Of a stretch of 39,818 nt of DNA, positions 16,349 through 29,103 are shown piece after piece. The stretch covers positions 1-39,818 of the forward strand of contig JAEEIK010000137.1 of assembly GCA_016281335.1 (NCBI GenBank), in the 5' to 3' direction. Numbering within the stretch: position 1 is the stretch's first letter; each line of letters starts with the position of its first letter. This DNA is from Lachnospiraceae bacterium (lineage in GTDB: Bacteria > Bacillota > Clostridia > Lachnospirales > Lachnospiraceae). The position numbers and the translations under genes were made by a program. A model generated the notes under the pieces. It worked only from the letters and a program-made list of their open reading frames with translations, made no database searches and had not been told where the DNA came from.

Positions 16349-17240
16349 AGATTAAAGAACTCAGCTTTCATGATGAATACCAGGCATACAGGATCTATCG
16401 GATAGACTTCAACTCCCTGACTCAGCTTGAGCTTTTCCTGTCCGGAGATCAGGCGGTAAATACTACTGCCTTCAGTTCCCAGAAGAGCCTTACTCTTCCC
16501 GTGGAATTCGCCGGTGTGCCTTTGAATGAAGCGATACAGTACTGTCATGGGGGATATGCAGAGGGTTTTCCCCTCTTCCTTCAATTAAAAAAGGAACTCG
16601 AGAATACAAACCGTAAAACCACAAACGTACGAAGGAGCGTCCCTTCCGTCGTGGGCTCCCGTCCTCATATTCCCAACTTCGTTGCCGGAACTCCCAAGAC
16701 CATGTGGAGACTTGATAAAGCAGAATCCAAGAGTTTTATAGATGTTTATATCAATCTTGTTTACAGTGCAGATACCACGGAAGAACAGATACGAAACCGC
16801 GGCATCTTAACACTTAACATGATCAATCTTTTCGAGCAGAATAACATCGCGGTAAACTTAAGCGTATTTGAAGCAAGCATGTTGAAAAACGAAATCTTCA
16901 TTGCGGACATCCGCCTCAAGAAACCCGGCCAGGTACTCAACGTCGGCAAGTGTTACTATCCCTTATGCGGAAAGGAATTTGTAAGAAGGCTGATGCTTCG
17001 CGTTAAAGAATCTATGCCCTTCAAACAGGAATGGGGAAAGGGTTACGGCATCGGTGTTCCGCGAAAGCTCTTAAGAAAATTGATGAACATAGACAGCAAC
17101 AAACTCCTTATCGGTTCACCCATGGAGATGGGCATTAAGGGAAAAAACATTTTTGAGGATGCAGATCACTTTTTTGAATGCTTAAAACTTACGGATAAGA
17201 TCCTGGTACCGAAATACACTCTACATCAAGGTAAAGCCAT

Positions 17241-17244
<4 letters not shown>
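16345..17244 (+). CDS. vWA-like protein (DUF7192-like), partner of the AAA+ ATPase
   Basis: This 299-aa protein has a basic linker near residue 90-95 (NRKTTNVRRSVPS) followed by PNFVAGTPKTMWR and a Rossmann-like half. That half has a first strand IDVYINLVYSADTTEE, a helix with RGILTLNMINLFEQNN, and strands VNLSVFEAS and EIFIADIRLKKPGQ. The pattern resembles DUF7192/vWA-like proteins found beside phage and stress-related ATPases, but a complete DxSxS metal site is not visible. ATGA overlaps with genes on both sides imply translational coupling. I infer that it acts as adaptor or target for the AAA+ protein. The family assignment is from recall and should be treated as tentative. Confidence 0.65.
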
Positions 17245-22036
<4,792 letters not shown>

Positions 22037-22043
22037 AAATATA

Positions 22044-22187
22044 AAAAAGGAAAGAGAAAAAACTTTGAAAGAAACAAAGCGTGCTTGTTTCTACCGGGCA
22101 ATACGTTTCTTCGCTGCCTGCAAAGCTTTTATAAAGAAACGCTGCACCCGCTGCAGGCGTGAATCTTCACATTTCTCTTTCCTTTTT
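22044..22187 (-). ncRNA. Candidate retron-like structured RNA upstream of the RT
   Basis: A perfect 16-bp inverted repeat bounds the segment. On the minus strand AAAAAGGAAAGAGAAA (22187-22172) pairs with TTTCTCTTTCCTTTTT (22059-22044). The interior has further pairings: GTGA/TCAC; CTGCA/TGCAG; CGTTTCTT with AAGAAACG; GAAACAA with TTGTTTC; and a competing GCCTGCA/TGCAGGC. The segment is 144 nt long and ends seven bases before the RT start. Retron msr-msd RNAs have exactly this plan, with a1 and a2 arms enclosing hairpins directly upstream of the RT. The branching guanosine cannot be assigned with confidence. A structured leader or small inverted-repeat element are alternatives. Confidence 0.5.
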
Positions 22188-22195
22188 ACACCTGA

Positions 22196-22678
22196 TCAGT
22201 TAAGAGCTTCCAGTATGCGTTCACGCATATAGTTCACTCCATTGGGAAGGTACTCGAAAAAGTCCAGTACCTTTATCCCGTTCATATCGCAATAGGTCTT
22301 CACCTGACGGTTAGCGACATGATCATATGTTAAATACTTTTTCCAGACTCTGATATATACTGCTTTCCCGTTCGCACTGAGCTTATAAGTGAAAGCATCC
22401 GGAGTAGCGCAGTTTCCTCTCTTATAGATCTGCTTTCCTGCAACAACTTCTATCTCATCAACAGGCACGAACTCTTCCACTCTGACATCACTGCGCTCGG
22501 CAAGCACTTCTTTTAACTTAACATCAAAGGGCCTTGCATCCTTTTCATACTGCTGCTGCAGCTGCGTAGTGGTAGGCGTCCCCGCCGGACGCGCATAGTC
22601 TTCTACCTTGTTATCCGCCTCACTTAACATCTTTCCCGCTGCTACGGCCATTTTGGCCAGACTACCGAGTAAACTCAT
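22196..22678 (-). CDS. 160-aa protein of unknown function
   Basis: I do not recognise this family. The N-terminal 75 residues look helical and flexible (MSLLGSLAKMAVAAGKMLSE; TTTQLQQQYEKD). The C-terminal part (about 75-160) looks like a compact alpha/beta domain with VVAGKQIYKRGNC, TYKLSANGKAVYIRVWKKYL and KVLDFFEYLPNGVNYMRERI. No signal peptide, membrane helix or catalytic motif is visible. Its ATG overlaps the EAL-protein stop (ATGA), and it immediately precedes the candidate RNA and RT. It is therefore a possible accessory protein of the RT, but it may equally belong with the phosphodiesterase. Confidence 0.8.
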   Translation of the reverse strand: MSLLGSLAKMAVAAGKMLSEADNKVEDYARPAGTPTTTQLQQQYEKDARPFDVKLKEVLAERSDVRVEEFVPVDEIEVVAGKQIYKRGNCATPDAFTYKLSANGKAVYIRVWKKYLTYDHVANRQVKTYCDMNGIKVLDFFEYLPNGVNYMRERILEALN

Positions 22679-24354
22679 ACTGCCCCCCCTTCTTTGATCT
22701 CAAAATACTTCGCTTCAAATTCCATTATCGGTATGGGCTTGGAAAAATAATATCCCTGGAACATCTTACAGCCCATATCATACATCATATCCAGCTGTTT
22801 CTTGGTCTCCACGCCTTCGGTGATGACCGACATATCCAGTTCCTTTGCCATACTGATTATATGGTTAAGTATTATCTCCGAGCGTTTTTCCTGCTCTATG
22901 CTTTTCAAAAACGCTCTGTCTATCTTTATGACGTTGGCTTGTATGTCTTTGAGTAAGTTAAGTGAGGAATAGCCCGTCCCGAAATCATCTATCTCTACTT
23001 TGAAGCCTCTGTTCTGAAGTCTCTTCACCAGCTCTATGCAGCCTTCCGGGTCTGCCATTACTGCAGATTCCGTTATCTCGAGATTGAGTCTCGAAGGATC
23101 CACATCATATTTTCTGACCAGATCCGCAAAGGTCTTTTCGATATCTATGTAGATCATATCCTTGGGTGAAATATTAACCGACAGCGGCAGGTTTTCTTTT
23201 ACGGTACCTGTCCAGTTTTTAAGCTGTATCACGGTCTTCTCCCAGATATAGCAGTCCAGTTCATGTATAAGTCCTGCATTCTCCAGTACACTGATAAAAC
23301 GATCCGGAGGAACTATCCCCTGCTCCGGATGATTCCATCTGACCAGCGCTTCCGCAGAAAGCAGCTTTCCGTTCCTGTCATTCTGGGGCTGCAGGAAGAT
23401 GCTCATCTGGTCCTTTCTGAGAGCTTCTTCAAAACCGGATATGACCTCGCTGGAATACAGCCGGTCCAGTATCATCGTATCCCTGTATCTGTTCAATGCC
23501 ACCGGATGATCCGAGGCTATGGCTTTTAAGGCAATCTGCGCCTTGTCGCACATTATGGAAATGTCTTCCTTGCGATCTGTTACCGGATAGAGTCCGAACT
23601 GGATATGGACCTTGTAGATCCCGAACTGCTGTCTGTCTACGACTTTCTGTGCAACGCGTCTTAAGGCTTCCTCGTCGAAATCCTCCTCTGCCATAAGCAT
23701 CAGAAAATGGTCTGCCCTTATGCGACCGTATACGCCTTTTGAACCTGCCAGTTCACGGCACATTGCCGCCATGGAATAGAGTATGTCATTTCCGCGGCTC
23801 CTGCCGTACAGCTGGTTGACAAGTTTAAAATCCTTGATATTGGCCCTTATCAGTATGCTCTTCTTATCTGCGGCATGGGAAAGGTATTCCATTGCCGCAT
23901 CCTTAAAGCCTTCCCAGTTACTTATTCCGGTCAGTGTATCTATGACTTCACGGAATTCAATGCTGCCTGCATCTTTATTCCACTCGTCATCGGATATGAC
24001 ATCACCTTCATTCACCTTACGGATCATTTCCAGACAGTACTGACGTCTTCCCGTCTCATCATCAAGAACAAGGGGTACCGCCACTACCTTGTATGCCTGT
24101 TCACCGGATATCTCGGATTTCTCCTGTATCATACCCGACTGGGCGGCACGGTAGCTGGCACAATCCAGGCAACGCCTCCCGCGCCCCCACTGGGCATGAC
24201 AGTATTCCCCCTCTGATCTTTTTATCTCACCATCCGAAGATATGTATATCACCTTACATTCGGACGGATCCACAATGCGAACCACATCATAGAGTTCGTC
24301 CACTGCCTTCATGAACTGTTTTATTTCGTCAATTTTGAATGAAGGTATGATCAT
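22675..24354 (-). CDS. Sensor/GGDEF/EAL protein, probable cyclic-di-GMP phosphodiesterase
   Basis: This 559-aa protein has a PAS-like N-terminal sensor (1 to about 120) with clustered cysteines (CHAQWGRGRRCLDCASYR), which could bind a metal or sense redox. A degenerate GGDEF domain follows (about 135-290; the active-site loop reads RADHF, so cyclase activity is unlikely). An intact EAL domain ends the protein (about 310-550): EALVRW, NLEITES, DDFGTGYSSL, KIDRAF and ITEGVET are all present. It should hydrolyse c-di-GMP. No membrane segment is visible. It is coupled to the EF-G-like gene by a one-base TAATG overlap and to the 160-aa gene by ATGA, so it sits inside the RT-lacZ operon. Confidence 0.93.
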   Translation of the reverse strand: MIIPSFKIDEIKQFMKAVDELYDVVRIVDPSECKVIYISSDGEIKRSEGEYCHAQWGRGRRCLDCASYRAAQSGMIQEKSEISGEQAYKVVAVPLVLDDETGRRQYCLEMIRKVNEGDVISDDEWNKDAGSIEFREVIDTLTGISNWEGFKDAAMEYLSHAADKKSILIRANIKDFKLVNQLYGRSRGNDILYSMAAMCRELAGSKGVYGRIRADHFLMLMAEEDFDEEALRRVAQKVVDRQQFGIYKVHIQFGLYPVTDRKEDISIMCDKAQIALKAIASDHPVALNRYRDTMILDRLYSSEVISGFEEALRKDQMSIFLQPQNDRNGKLLSAEALVRWNHPEQGIVPPDRFISVLENAGLIHELDCYIWEKTVIQLKNWTGTVKENLPLSVNISPKDMIYIDIEKTFADLVRKYDVDPSRLNLEITESAVMADPEGCIELVKRLQNRGFKVEIDDFGTGYSSLNLLKDIQANVIKIDRAFLKSIEQEKRSEIILNHIISMAKELDMSVITEGVETKKQLDMMYDMGCKMFQGYYFSKPIPIMEFEAKYFEIKEGGAV

Positions 24355-26447
24355 TAATCTTCCTTGTTACTTTCAGCAACAGCCTCCGCTCTTGCCGCCA
24401 CTTCCTTCTCCTGTACATCCGAAGGTGCCTGCTCGTATCTGATGAATTCGTATGCATAATCACCCCTGCCGCCGGTCATGCTTCTTAAATCCGTGCAATA
24501 ACCGTATAAGGAGGACATGGGTATCTCGGCTTCCACAACCTGCTTGCCGTTTCCGTCGGGATTCATTCCGAGAACTCTTCCTCTTCTCTTGTTCAGATCA
24601 CCCATAACATCACCGGTATACTTATCGGGAACGGTAACCTTGAGGGAAGCAATGGGTTCGAGAAGTATAGGTCCCGCTTCCATAAAGCCCTTCTTGAAGG
24701 CCTGTATCGTAGCCATCTTGAAGGCCATTTCCGAAGAGTCAACGGGGTGATAGGAACCGTCGTAAAGCACTCCCTTTACACCCACAACGGGATAGGCCGC
24801 AAGAGGTCCTCTCAGGACTGATTCCTGCATACCTTTTTCTACTGCAGGGAAGTAGTTCTTGGGAACGGCGCCGCCGACGACTTCCTGAGTGAATTCATAA
24901 GCTTCTTCCAGATTGCCGCTGGGTTCGAAACGCATCTTGACATGACCGTACTGTCCGTGTCCGCCTGACTGCTTCTTATACTTGTATTCAACATCGGAAT
25001 TCTTCCTGATCGTTTCTTTATATGCGATCTTCGGAGCAGAAAGCTCTATCTCAAGCTTATACTCGTTCAGCAGTCTGCTTGCTACCACATCCAGATGCTG
25101 CTCTCCCATACCGTAAAGCAGTGTCTGTCTGTTCTCACCGTCATTCACTACCCTTAAGGTCTGGTCTTCATGAGTCATCTTCTGCAGAGCCTGAGCCAGC
25201 TTATCTATATCACCCTTATTCTTGGGCTTGTAACGCATATAGGTATAAGGCGTGGAGATCGCTGCTTTTCCGTACTGTATGGTATTTGCCTTGGTGGAAA
25301 GCGTGTTGCCTGTCCTTGCAGCCGTAAGCTTTGCGATGGCGCCTATATCACCTGCATGGAGTTCCTTTATCTCTTCTGCCTTGCCGCCGGTAAGGATATA
25401 AAGCTTTGAAACCTTTTCCTCTACGTCCTTATCCTTGTTGTAGATAGTATCATCAGCCTTGAACACACCGCTCATGACCTTTATCAGCGAATACTTGCCG
25501 ATGAAAGGATCCACGATGGTCTTCCAGATATACGCGCTCTTAGGTTTGGAGAAATCGTAATCAGCCTGGAATATCTCATTGTTCTTAAGGGAGATGCCCG
25601 CAACCTTCTTGTTGAGAGGTGAAGGCATGAGTTTTACTATATCATCCATCAGCGCATATGTACCCTGGCAGAGCACGTTGGATCCCATTGATATCGGGAA
25701 GATATCGCAGGTATTCACGCTGATGCGAAGAGCTGCTCTTACTTCGTCTTCTGAGAAACTCTCACCGCCGAAGTATCTTTCCATCATATCTTCGCTGGTC
25801 TCTGCGACTGCTTCGATCAGCTGCTCATGATAAGTCTCAAGATACTCCTTGCTGTAATCGGGCATTTCCATATCAACCACTTCCTTGCCCTGCCACTTCT
25901 GAGCCTTCTGGCTGATAACATTTACATAGCCCACAAATTTTTCATTTTCACGGATAGGGAAATGAAGAGGAGCTATCTTCTTTCCGTATCTTTCGATCAG
26001 GTCATCGACAACATTCTTGAAAGATGCGTTGTCCACATCCATATCGGTAACGTAGAACATGCGGGGAAGCTTATTCTTTTCGCACAGATCCCATGCTCTC
26101 TCTGTACCGACTTCCACGCCTGCTTTACCGGAAACAACGATGATCGCCGCATCAGCAGCACTGATAGCTTCTTCAGCCTCTCCGACAAAGTCAAACATAC
26201 CGGGAGCATCGAGAACGTTGATCTTTGCTCCTTCCCATTCCATTGGGATGACAGAGGTCGATATGGATATGAGGCGCTTCTGCTCCTCTTTTCCGTAATC
26301 GGAGATGGTGTTCTTATCTTCGGTTTTTCCCATACGTGAGGTAAGTCCGGCCAGATAAGCCATAGATTCTGCAAGTGCTGTCTTTCCCGCACCGCTGTGC
26401 CCCAAAAGTACCACATTTCTGATCTTGTCTGTTGTATAGACGTTCAT
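24354..26447 (-). CDS. EF-G-like translation GTPase (FusA2 type)
   Basis: This 697-aa protein has the EF-G domain order. The G domain has G1 GHSGAGKTAL and G3 DAPGMFDFVGE, where canonical EF-G has AHIDAGKTT and DTPGHVDF; these changes mark the EF-G-like paralogue group. Domain II, then III (YGMGEQHLDVVASRL), IV (GGHGQYGHVKMRFEP) and V (PMSSLYGYCTDLRSMTGGRGDYAYEF) follow. Such paralogues accompany a separate main EF-G and may act under special conditions; the role is not settled. The ATG at 26447 has GGAGG eight bases upstream; a longer in-frame start at 26510 lacks a ribosome site. It is the first gene of the operon ending in lacZ. Confidence 0.9.
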   Translation of the reverse strand: MNVYTTDKIRNVVLLGHSGAGKTALAESMAYLAGLTSRMGKTEDKNTISDYGKEEQKRLISISTSVIPMEWEGAKINVLDAPGMFDFVGEAEEAISAADAAIIVVSGKAGVEVGTERAWDLCEKNKLPRMFYVTDMDVDNASFKNVVDDLIERYGKKIAPLHFPIRENEKFVGYVNVISQKAQKWQGKEVVDMEMPDYSKEYLETYHEQLIEAVAETSEDMMERYFGGESFSEDEVRAALRISVNTCDIFPISMGSNVLCQGTYALMDDIVKLMPSPLNKKVAGISLKNNEIFQADYDFSKPKSAYIWKTIVDPFIGKYSLIKVMSGVFKADDTIYNKDKDVEEKVSKLYILTGGKAEEIKELHAGDIGAIAKLTAARTGNTLSTKANTIQYGKAAISTPYTYMRYKPKNKGDIDKLAQALQKMTHEDQTLRVVNDGENRQTLLYGMGEQHLDVVASRLLNEYKLEIELSAPKIAYKETIRKNSDVEYKYKKQSGGHGQYGHVKMRFEPSGNLEEAYEFTQEVVGGAVPKNYFPAVEKGMQESVLRGPLAAYPVVGVKGVLYDGSYHPVDSSEMAFKMATIQAFKKGFMEAGPILLEPIASLKVTVPDKYTGDVMGDLNKRRGRVLGMNPDGNGKQVVEAEIPMSSLYGYCTDLRSMTGGRGDYAYEFIRYEQAPSDVQEKEVAARAEAVAESNKED

Positions 26448-26520
26448 ATCGTAACCTCCATTTTGTTTTTTTGTGGAATTTTCATAACTAAAACTACAAA
26501 AATCACCCACATTTAGAAAT

Positions 26521-26549
26521 ATTTTACCAAAACTACTGACGTATTACAA
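26521..26549 (-). promoter_or_regulatory. Promoter of the EF-G-like/EAL/RT/lacZ operon
   Basis: On the minus strand TTGTAA (26549-26544) and TAAAAT (26526-26521) are separated by 17 bases, a good sigma-70-type match. Transcription would start near 26514, giving a leader of about 67 bases. No other strong promoter is seen before the later genes, which overlap. Confidence 0.6.
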
Positions 26550-26601
26550 GTAAAATTTCATATGATTTATTCATCATATTGCCTTCATCTACCCGTTCTA
26601 C

Positions 26602-26772
26602 CCCGCAGCAGACATTAATCCCTTGCTAAATCGCTCCGCACATAAGCCCAGACTTCGCAACTAAACGATCCCGGACTCTCAACGTCCCTATCGGGAGTTG
26701 ATCCGTCCGGGATCAGTTGCTCGTCTTCGCTAAGTGCTACGCTAAGCCGCAGGGCTTAATGTCTGTGCGGAG
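26602..26772. repeat. Long two-tier imperfect hairpin between oppF and the EF-G-like gene
   Basis: CTCCGCACA-TAAGCCC (26634-26649) pairs with GGGCTTA and TGTGCGGAG (26752-26772), with a 5-base bulge. Inside it, GCAACT plus GATCCCGGAC (26657-26676) pairs with GTCCGGGATC plus AGTTGC (26705-26720), with a 4-base bulge. A further segment, CAGACATTAA at 26609-26618, competes for part of the outer arm. The remaining gene-free bases (26448-26601) hold the operon leader and promoter. It may terminate opp transcription or be a mobile repeat. Confidence 0.65.
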
Positions 26773-26774
26773 TT

Positions 26775-27503
26775 CTACTTATATATGCCCGCACTGTCCA
26801 GTAAGAGTTTCGTATATTCTTCTTTCGGATTGCGGTATAGTTCCGCCGGAACACCTTCTTCTATGATACGACCGTCTCTTAATATCAGCACCCGGTCACA
26901 GAAATGATACATAACCCGCAAATCATGTGAAATAAAGAGCATGGAAAGGTTACGCTTCTCCTTAAGTTCTTTCATGAGCTTAAGTACCTGGGCCGCCACG
27001 GTCACATCCAGTGCGGATACGGGTTCATCCGCTATCAGCAGTTCAGGTCTTCGCATCAGCGCCGCCCCTATACATACTCTCTGACGCTGTCCGCCCGAGA
27101 GTTCGGTACTCTTTCTGTCATAATATTCGGCTCCCAGGCCTACTTCCTCCAGCATAGAAAGCACAGCACTTTTTCTCTCGTCAGCGCTCATGCCCCCCTT
27201 CATCTTCAGCGGTTCCTGCATTATCCATCCCACGGTCTTCGCAGGATTCAGTGAACCATAGGGATCCTGAAACACCATCTGGGGATTCTCTGTGTTAACC
27301 ATACACTCTCCGCTGACAGGTTTTACCATTCCCAGAATGCTTTTAGCTATCGTGGTCTTGCCGCTGCCGCTCTCGCCCGCCAGCCCCAGTATCTCGCCTT
27401 TATTAAGACAGAAGTCCACGCCTTTAAGCACTTCTTTTATCTGCTTATTTACTCCCTTAAAGGAAACATGAACATCCCTGAGCTCAAGTATGGTATCACT
27501 CAT
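26775..27503 (-). CDS. oppF: Oligopeptide/dipeptide ABC importer ATPase (OppF/DppF type)
   Basis: This 242-aa ATPase has Walker A GESGSGKTT, the Q-loop MVFQDPYGSLNPA, signature LSGGQRQR, Walker B LLIADEPVSALD and the H-loop LFISHDLRVM, all intact. NPA after the Q-loop and the family-specific DEPVSALDVTVAAQ segment identify the OppF/DppF group. It hydrolyses ATP on the cytoplasmic face to power peptide uptake, paired with the OppD subunit. Its ATG overlaps the upstream ATPase stop (ATGA). It is slightly short for OppF because it lacks the C-terminal oligopeptide extension. It is the last gene of the importer operon and is followed by a long hairpin. Confidence 0.92.
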   Translation of the reverse strand: MSDTILELRDVHVSFKGVNKQIKEVLKGVDFCLNKGEILGLAGESGSGKTTIAKSILGMVKPVSGECMVNTENPQMVFQDPYGSLNPAKTVGWIMQEPLKMKGGMSADERKSAVLSMLEEVGLGAEYYDRKSTELSGGQRQRVCIGAALMRRPELLIADEPVSALDVTVAAQVLKLMKELKEKRNLSMLFISHDLRVMYHFCDRVLILRDGRIIEEGVPAELYRNPKEEYTKLLLDSAGIYK

Positions 27504-28291
27504 AGCTTCACCTCCGGGATAGCCCCTATAAGCTGCCTTGTATACTCTTCTTTAGGCTCTTTAAATATCTGACTCACACTTCCCTGCTCAACTATACGTC
27601 CGTTCTTCATTACCTGTACCTTATCCGATATCTGCTCTATCAGGGACAGGTCATGGGAAATAAAGAGAATGGAAAGTTTTTCTTTTTCATTAAGTTTCTT
27701 TAAAAGTTTGATTATCTGAGCCTGTACGGTCACATCCAGTGCTGTCGTAGGTTCGTCCGCTATCAGCAGCTTGGGATGTCCTACCATTGCCGCAGCGATC
27801 ATGACTCTCTGCCTCATACCGCCGGAAAGTTCATGGGGATAACTCTCATACACTGCCTCTGCGTCCTTAAGTTCTACATTTACAAGACATTCGATCGCCC
27901 TCTTTTTCCTGTCCTCAGGACTCATGTCCTTATGATGTATACGCAGTGCTTCTTCAACCTGCCTGCCGATCTTCATGGTCGGATTAAGCGCCGTCATGGG
28001 TTCCTGGAATATCATGCATATCTCATCACCCTGCAGCCCCCTTAATTCGCTCCTGTGCATAGTCAGCAGATCTTTACCTTCAAAGAGTATCTCACCTTCT
28101 TTTATAAGCTTCTTTCTCGGAAGCAGTCCGGCTATCGCAAGTGCCGTCATTGACTTGCCGGAACCGGACTCGCCGACTATACCAAGTATCTCTCCTTCAT
28201 CAATGGTAAAGCTCACATGCTCCACCACTTTCTCCGGAGTAAGATGATCATGGAATTCAACACCGAAATCTTTTACTTCAAGGAGGCTCAT
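27500..28291 (-). CDS. oppD: Oligopeptide/dipeptide ABC importer ATPase (OppD/DppD type)
   Basis: This 263-aa ATPase has Walker A GESGSGKSMTALAIAGLLP, Q-loop MIFQEPMTALNPT, signature LSGGMRQRV, Walker B LLIADEPTTALDVTVQAQI and H-loop LFISHDLSLIEQ. LSGGM and DEPTTALD are typical of the OppD/DppD subunit. It forms the ATPase heterodimer with the downstream subunit. ATGA overlaps join it to the permease gene upstream and the second ATPase downstream, consistent with balanced translation. The usual C-terminal cysteine motif of long OppD proteins is absent, so this is the shorter form. Confidence 0.92.
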   Translation of the reverse strand: MSLLEVKDFGVEFHDHLTPEKVVEHVSFTIDEGEILGIVGESGSGKSMTALAIAGLLPRKKLIKEGEILFEGKDLLTMHRSELRGLQGDEICMIFQEPMTALNPTMKIGRQVEEALRIHHKDMSPEDRKKRAIECLVNVELKDAEAVYESYPHELSGGMRQRVMIAAAMVGHPKLLIADEPTTALDVTVQAQIIKLLKKLNEKEKLSILFISHDLSLIEQISDKVQVMKNGRIVEQGSVSQIFKEPKEEYTRQLIGAIPEVKL

Positions 28292-29103
28292 CTGAATCCC
28301 CCCTTTACCGTATCTTCACTGATGCCTTCTGCCACCAGCGCAAAACCGAGGACCATCACGGCTATGGCAATTCCCGGGAATATCGCATACCAGGGAGCAG
28401 TGAACATATAGGATTGTGCCTCCGAAAGCATACGCCCCAGTGATGCCTCGGGAGGCTGCACACCTATACCGAGATAGCTTAAGCCCGCTTCTGCCAGCAC
28501 TGCATTGTTAAAACCTATCATTACCGCACTTAAAAGCACCGGTATGATATTCGGCAATATATGTACAAAGATTATGCGCAGATGCCCCGCCCCGAATAGT
28601 GCTGCACTCTGCACATAATCAAGAGCTACGTTTTTCTTGTATTCCGCTCTGACTATCCTTGCAAAACTCGGGATAAAAGCTATACCGAGTGCTATTACCA
28701 CATTAAAACTGCCTGTACCGAGTATTGAAACAATGACAAGCGCAAGCAGTATGCTGGGGAAGGAGAACATCACATCATTGATCCTCATCAGTGCATCATC
28801 TATCCTGCCTCCGAAATACCCGCACACCGCACCTATTATCACACCGAAGAAAGTTCCGATTGCCACAGTCCCGAGAGCTATGAAAAGAGTATTCCTTATT
28901 CCTTCCATCACCCTGGAAAAGATATCCCTTCCGTAGTTGTCACAGCCCATGATATGACTTGCCGTGGGCGCCGAAAACTTGAGTTCCATGTTCATCTGCG
29001 TAGACGGATACGGAGTAGCAAAACAACCGACGACCGCTATGAGCACTATCACAGCGGTGATTATCAGGCCGGCTTTGAAATTGAAGTTATCATACTTTTT
29101 CAT
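28288..29103 (-). CDS. oppC: Oligopeptide/dipeptide ABC importer permease (OppC/DppC type)
   Basis: This 271-aa membrane protein begins with a short cytoplasmic stretch and one hydrophobic helix (LIITAVIVLIAVVGCFATPY). A periplasm-facing segment has HIMGCDNYGRDIFSRVMEG, the DppC/OppC signature G-T/C-D-x-x-G-R-D. The binding-protein-dependent transport domain follows, with the EAA-like loop AEAGLSYLGIGVQPPEASLGRML near residue 225. It forms the transmembrane channel with the OppB subunit. It overlaps the genes on both sides by four bases. Confidence 0.93.
   Translation of the reverse strand: MKKYDNFNFKAGLIITAVIVLIAVVGCFATPYPSTQMNMELKFSAPTASHIMGCDNYGRDIFSRVMEGIRNTLFIALGTVAIGTFFGVIIGAVCGYFGGRIDDALMRINDVMFSFPSILLALVIVSILGTGSFNVVIALGIAFIPSFARIVRAEYKKNVALDYVQSAALFGAGHLRIIFVHILPNIIPVLLSAVMIGFNNAVLAEAGLSYLGIGVQPPEASLGRMLSEAQSYMFTAPWYAIFPGIAIAVMVLGFALVAEGISEDTVKGGFR

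Noticed and set aside
22043-22187. MITE or other inverted-repeat transposon upstream of the RT
   Set aside because: The 16-bp arms could be terminal inverted repeats, but no target-site duplication flanks them, and no second copy was noticed in the window. The position immediately before an RT fits a retron-like RNA better, although this alternative is not excluded.
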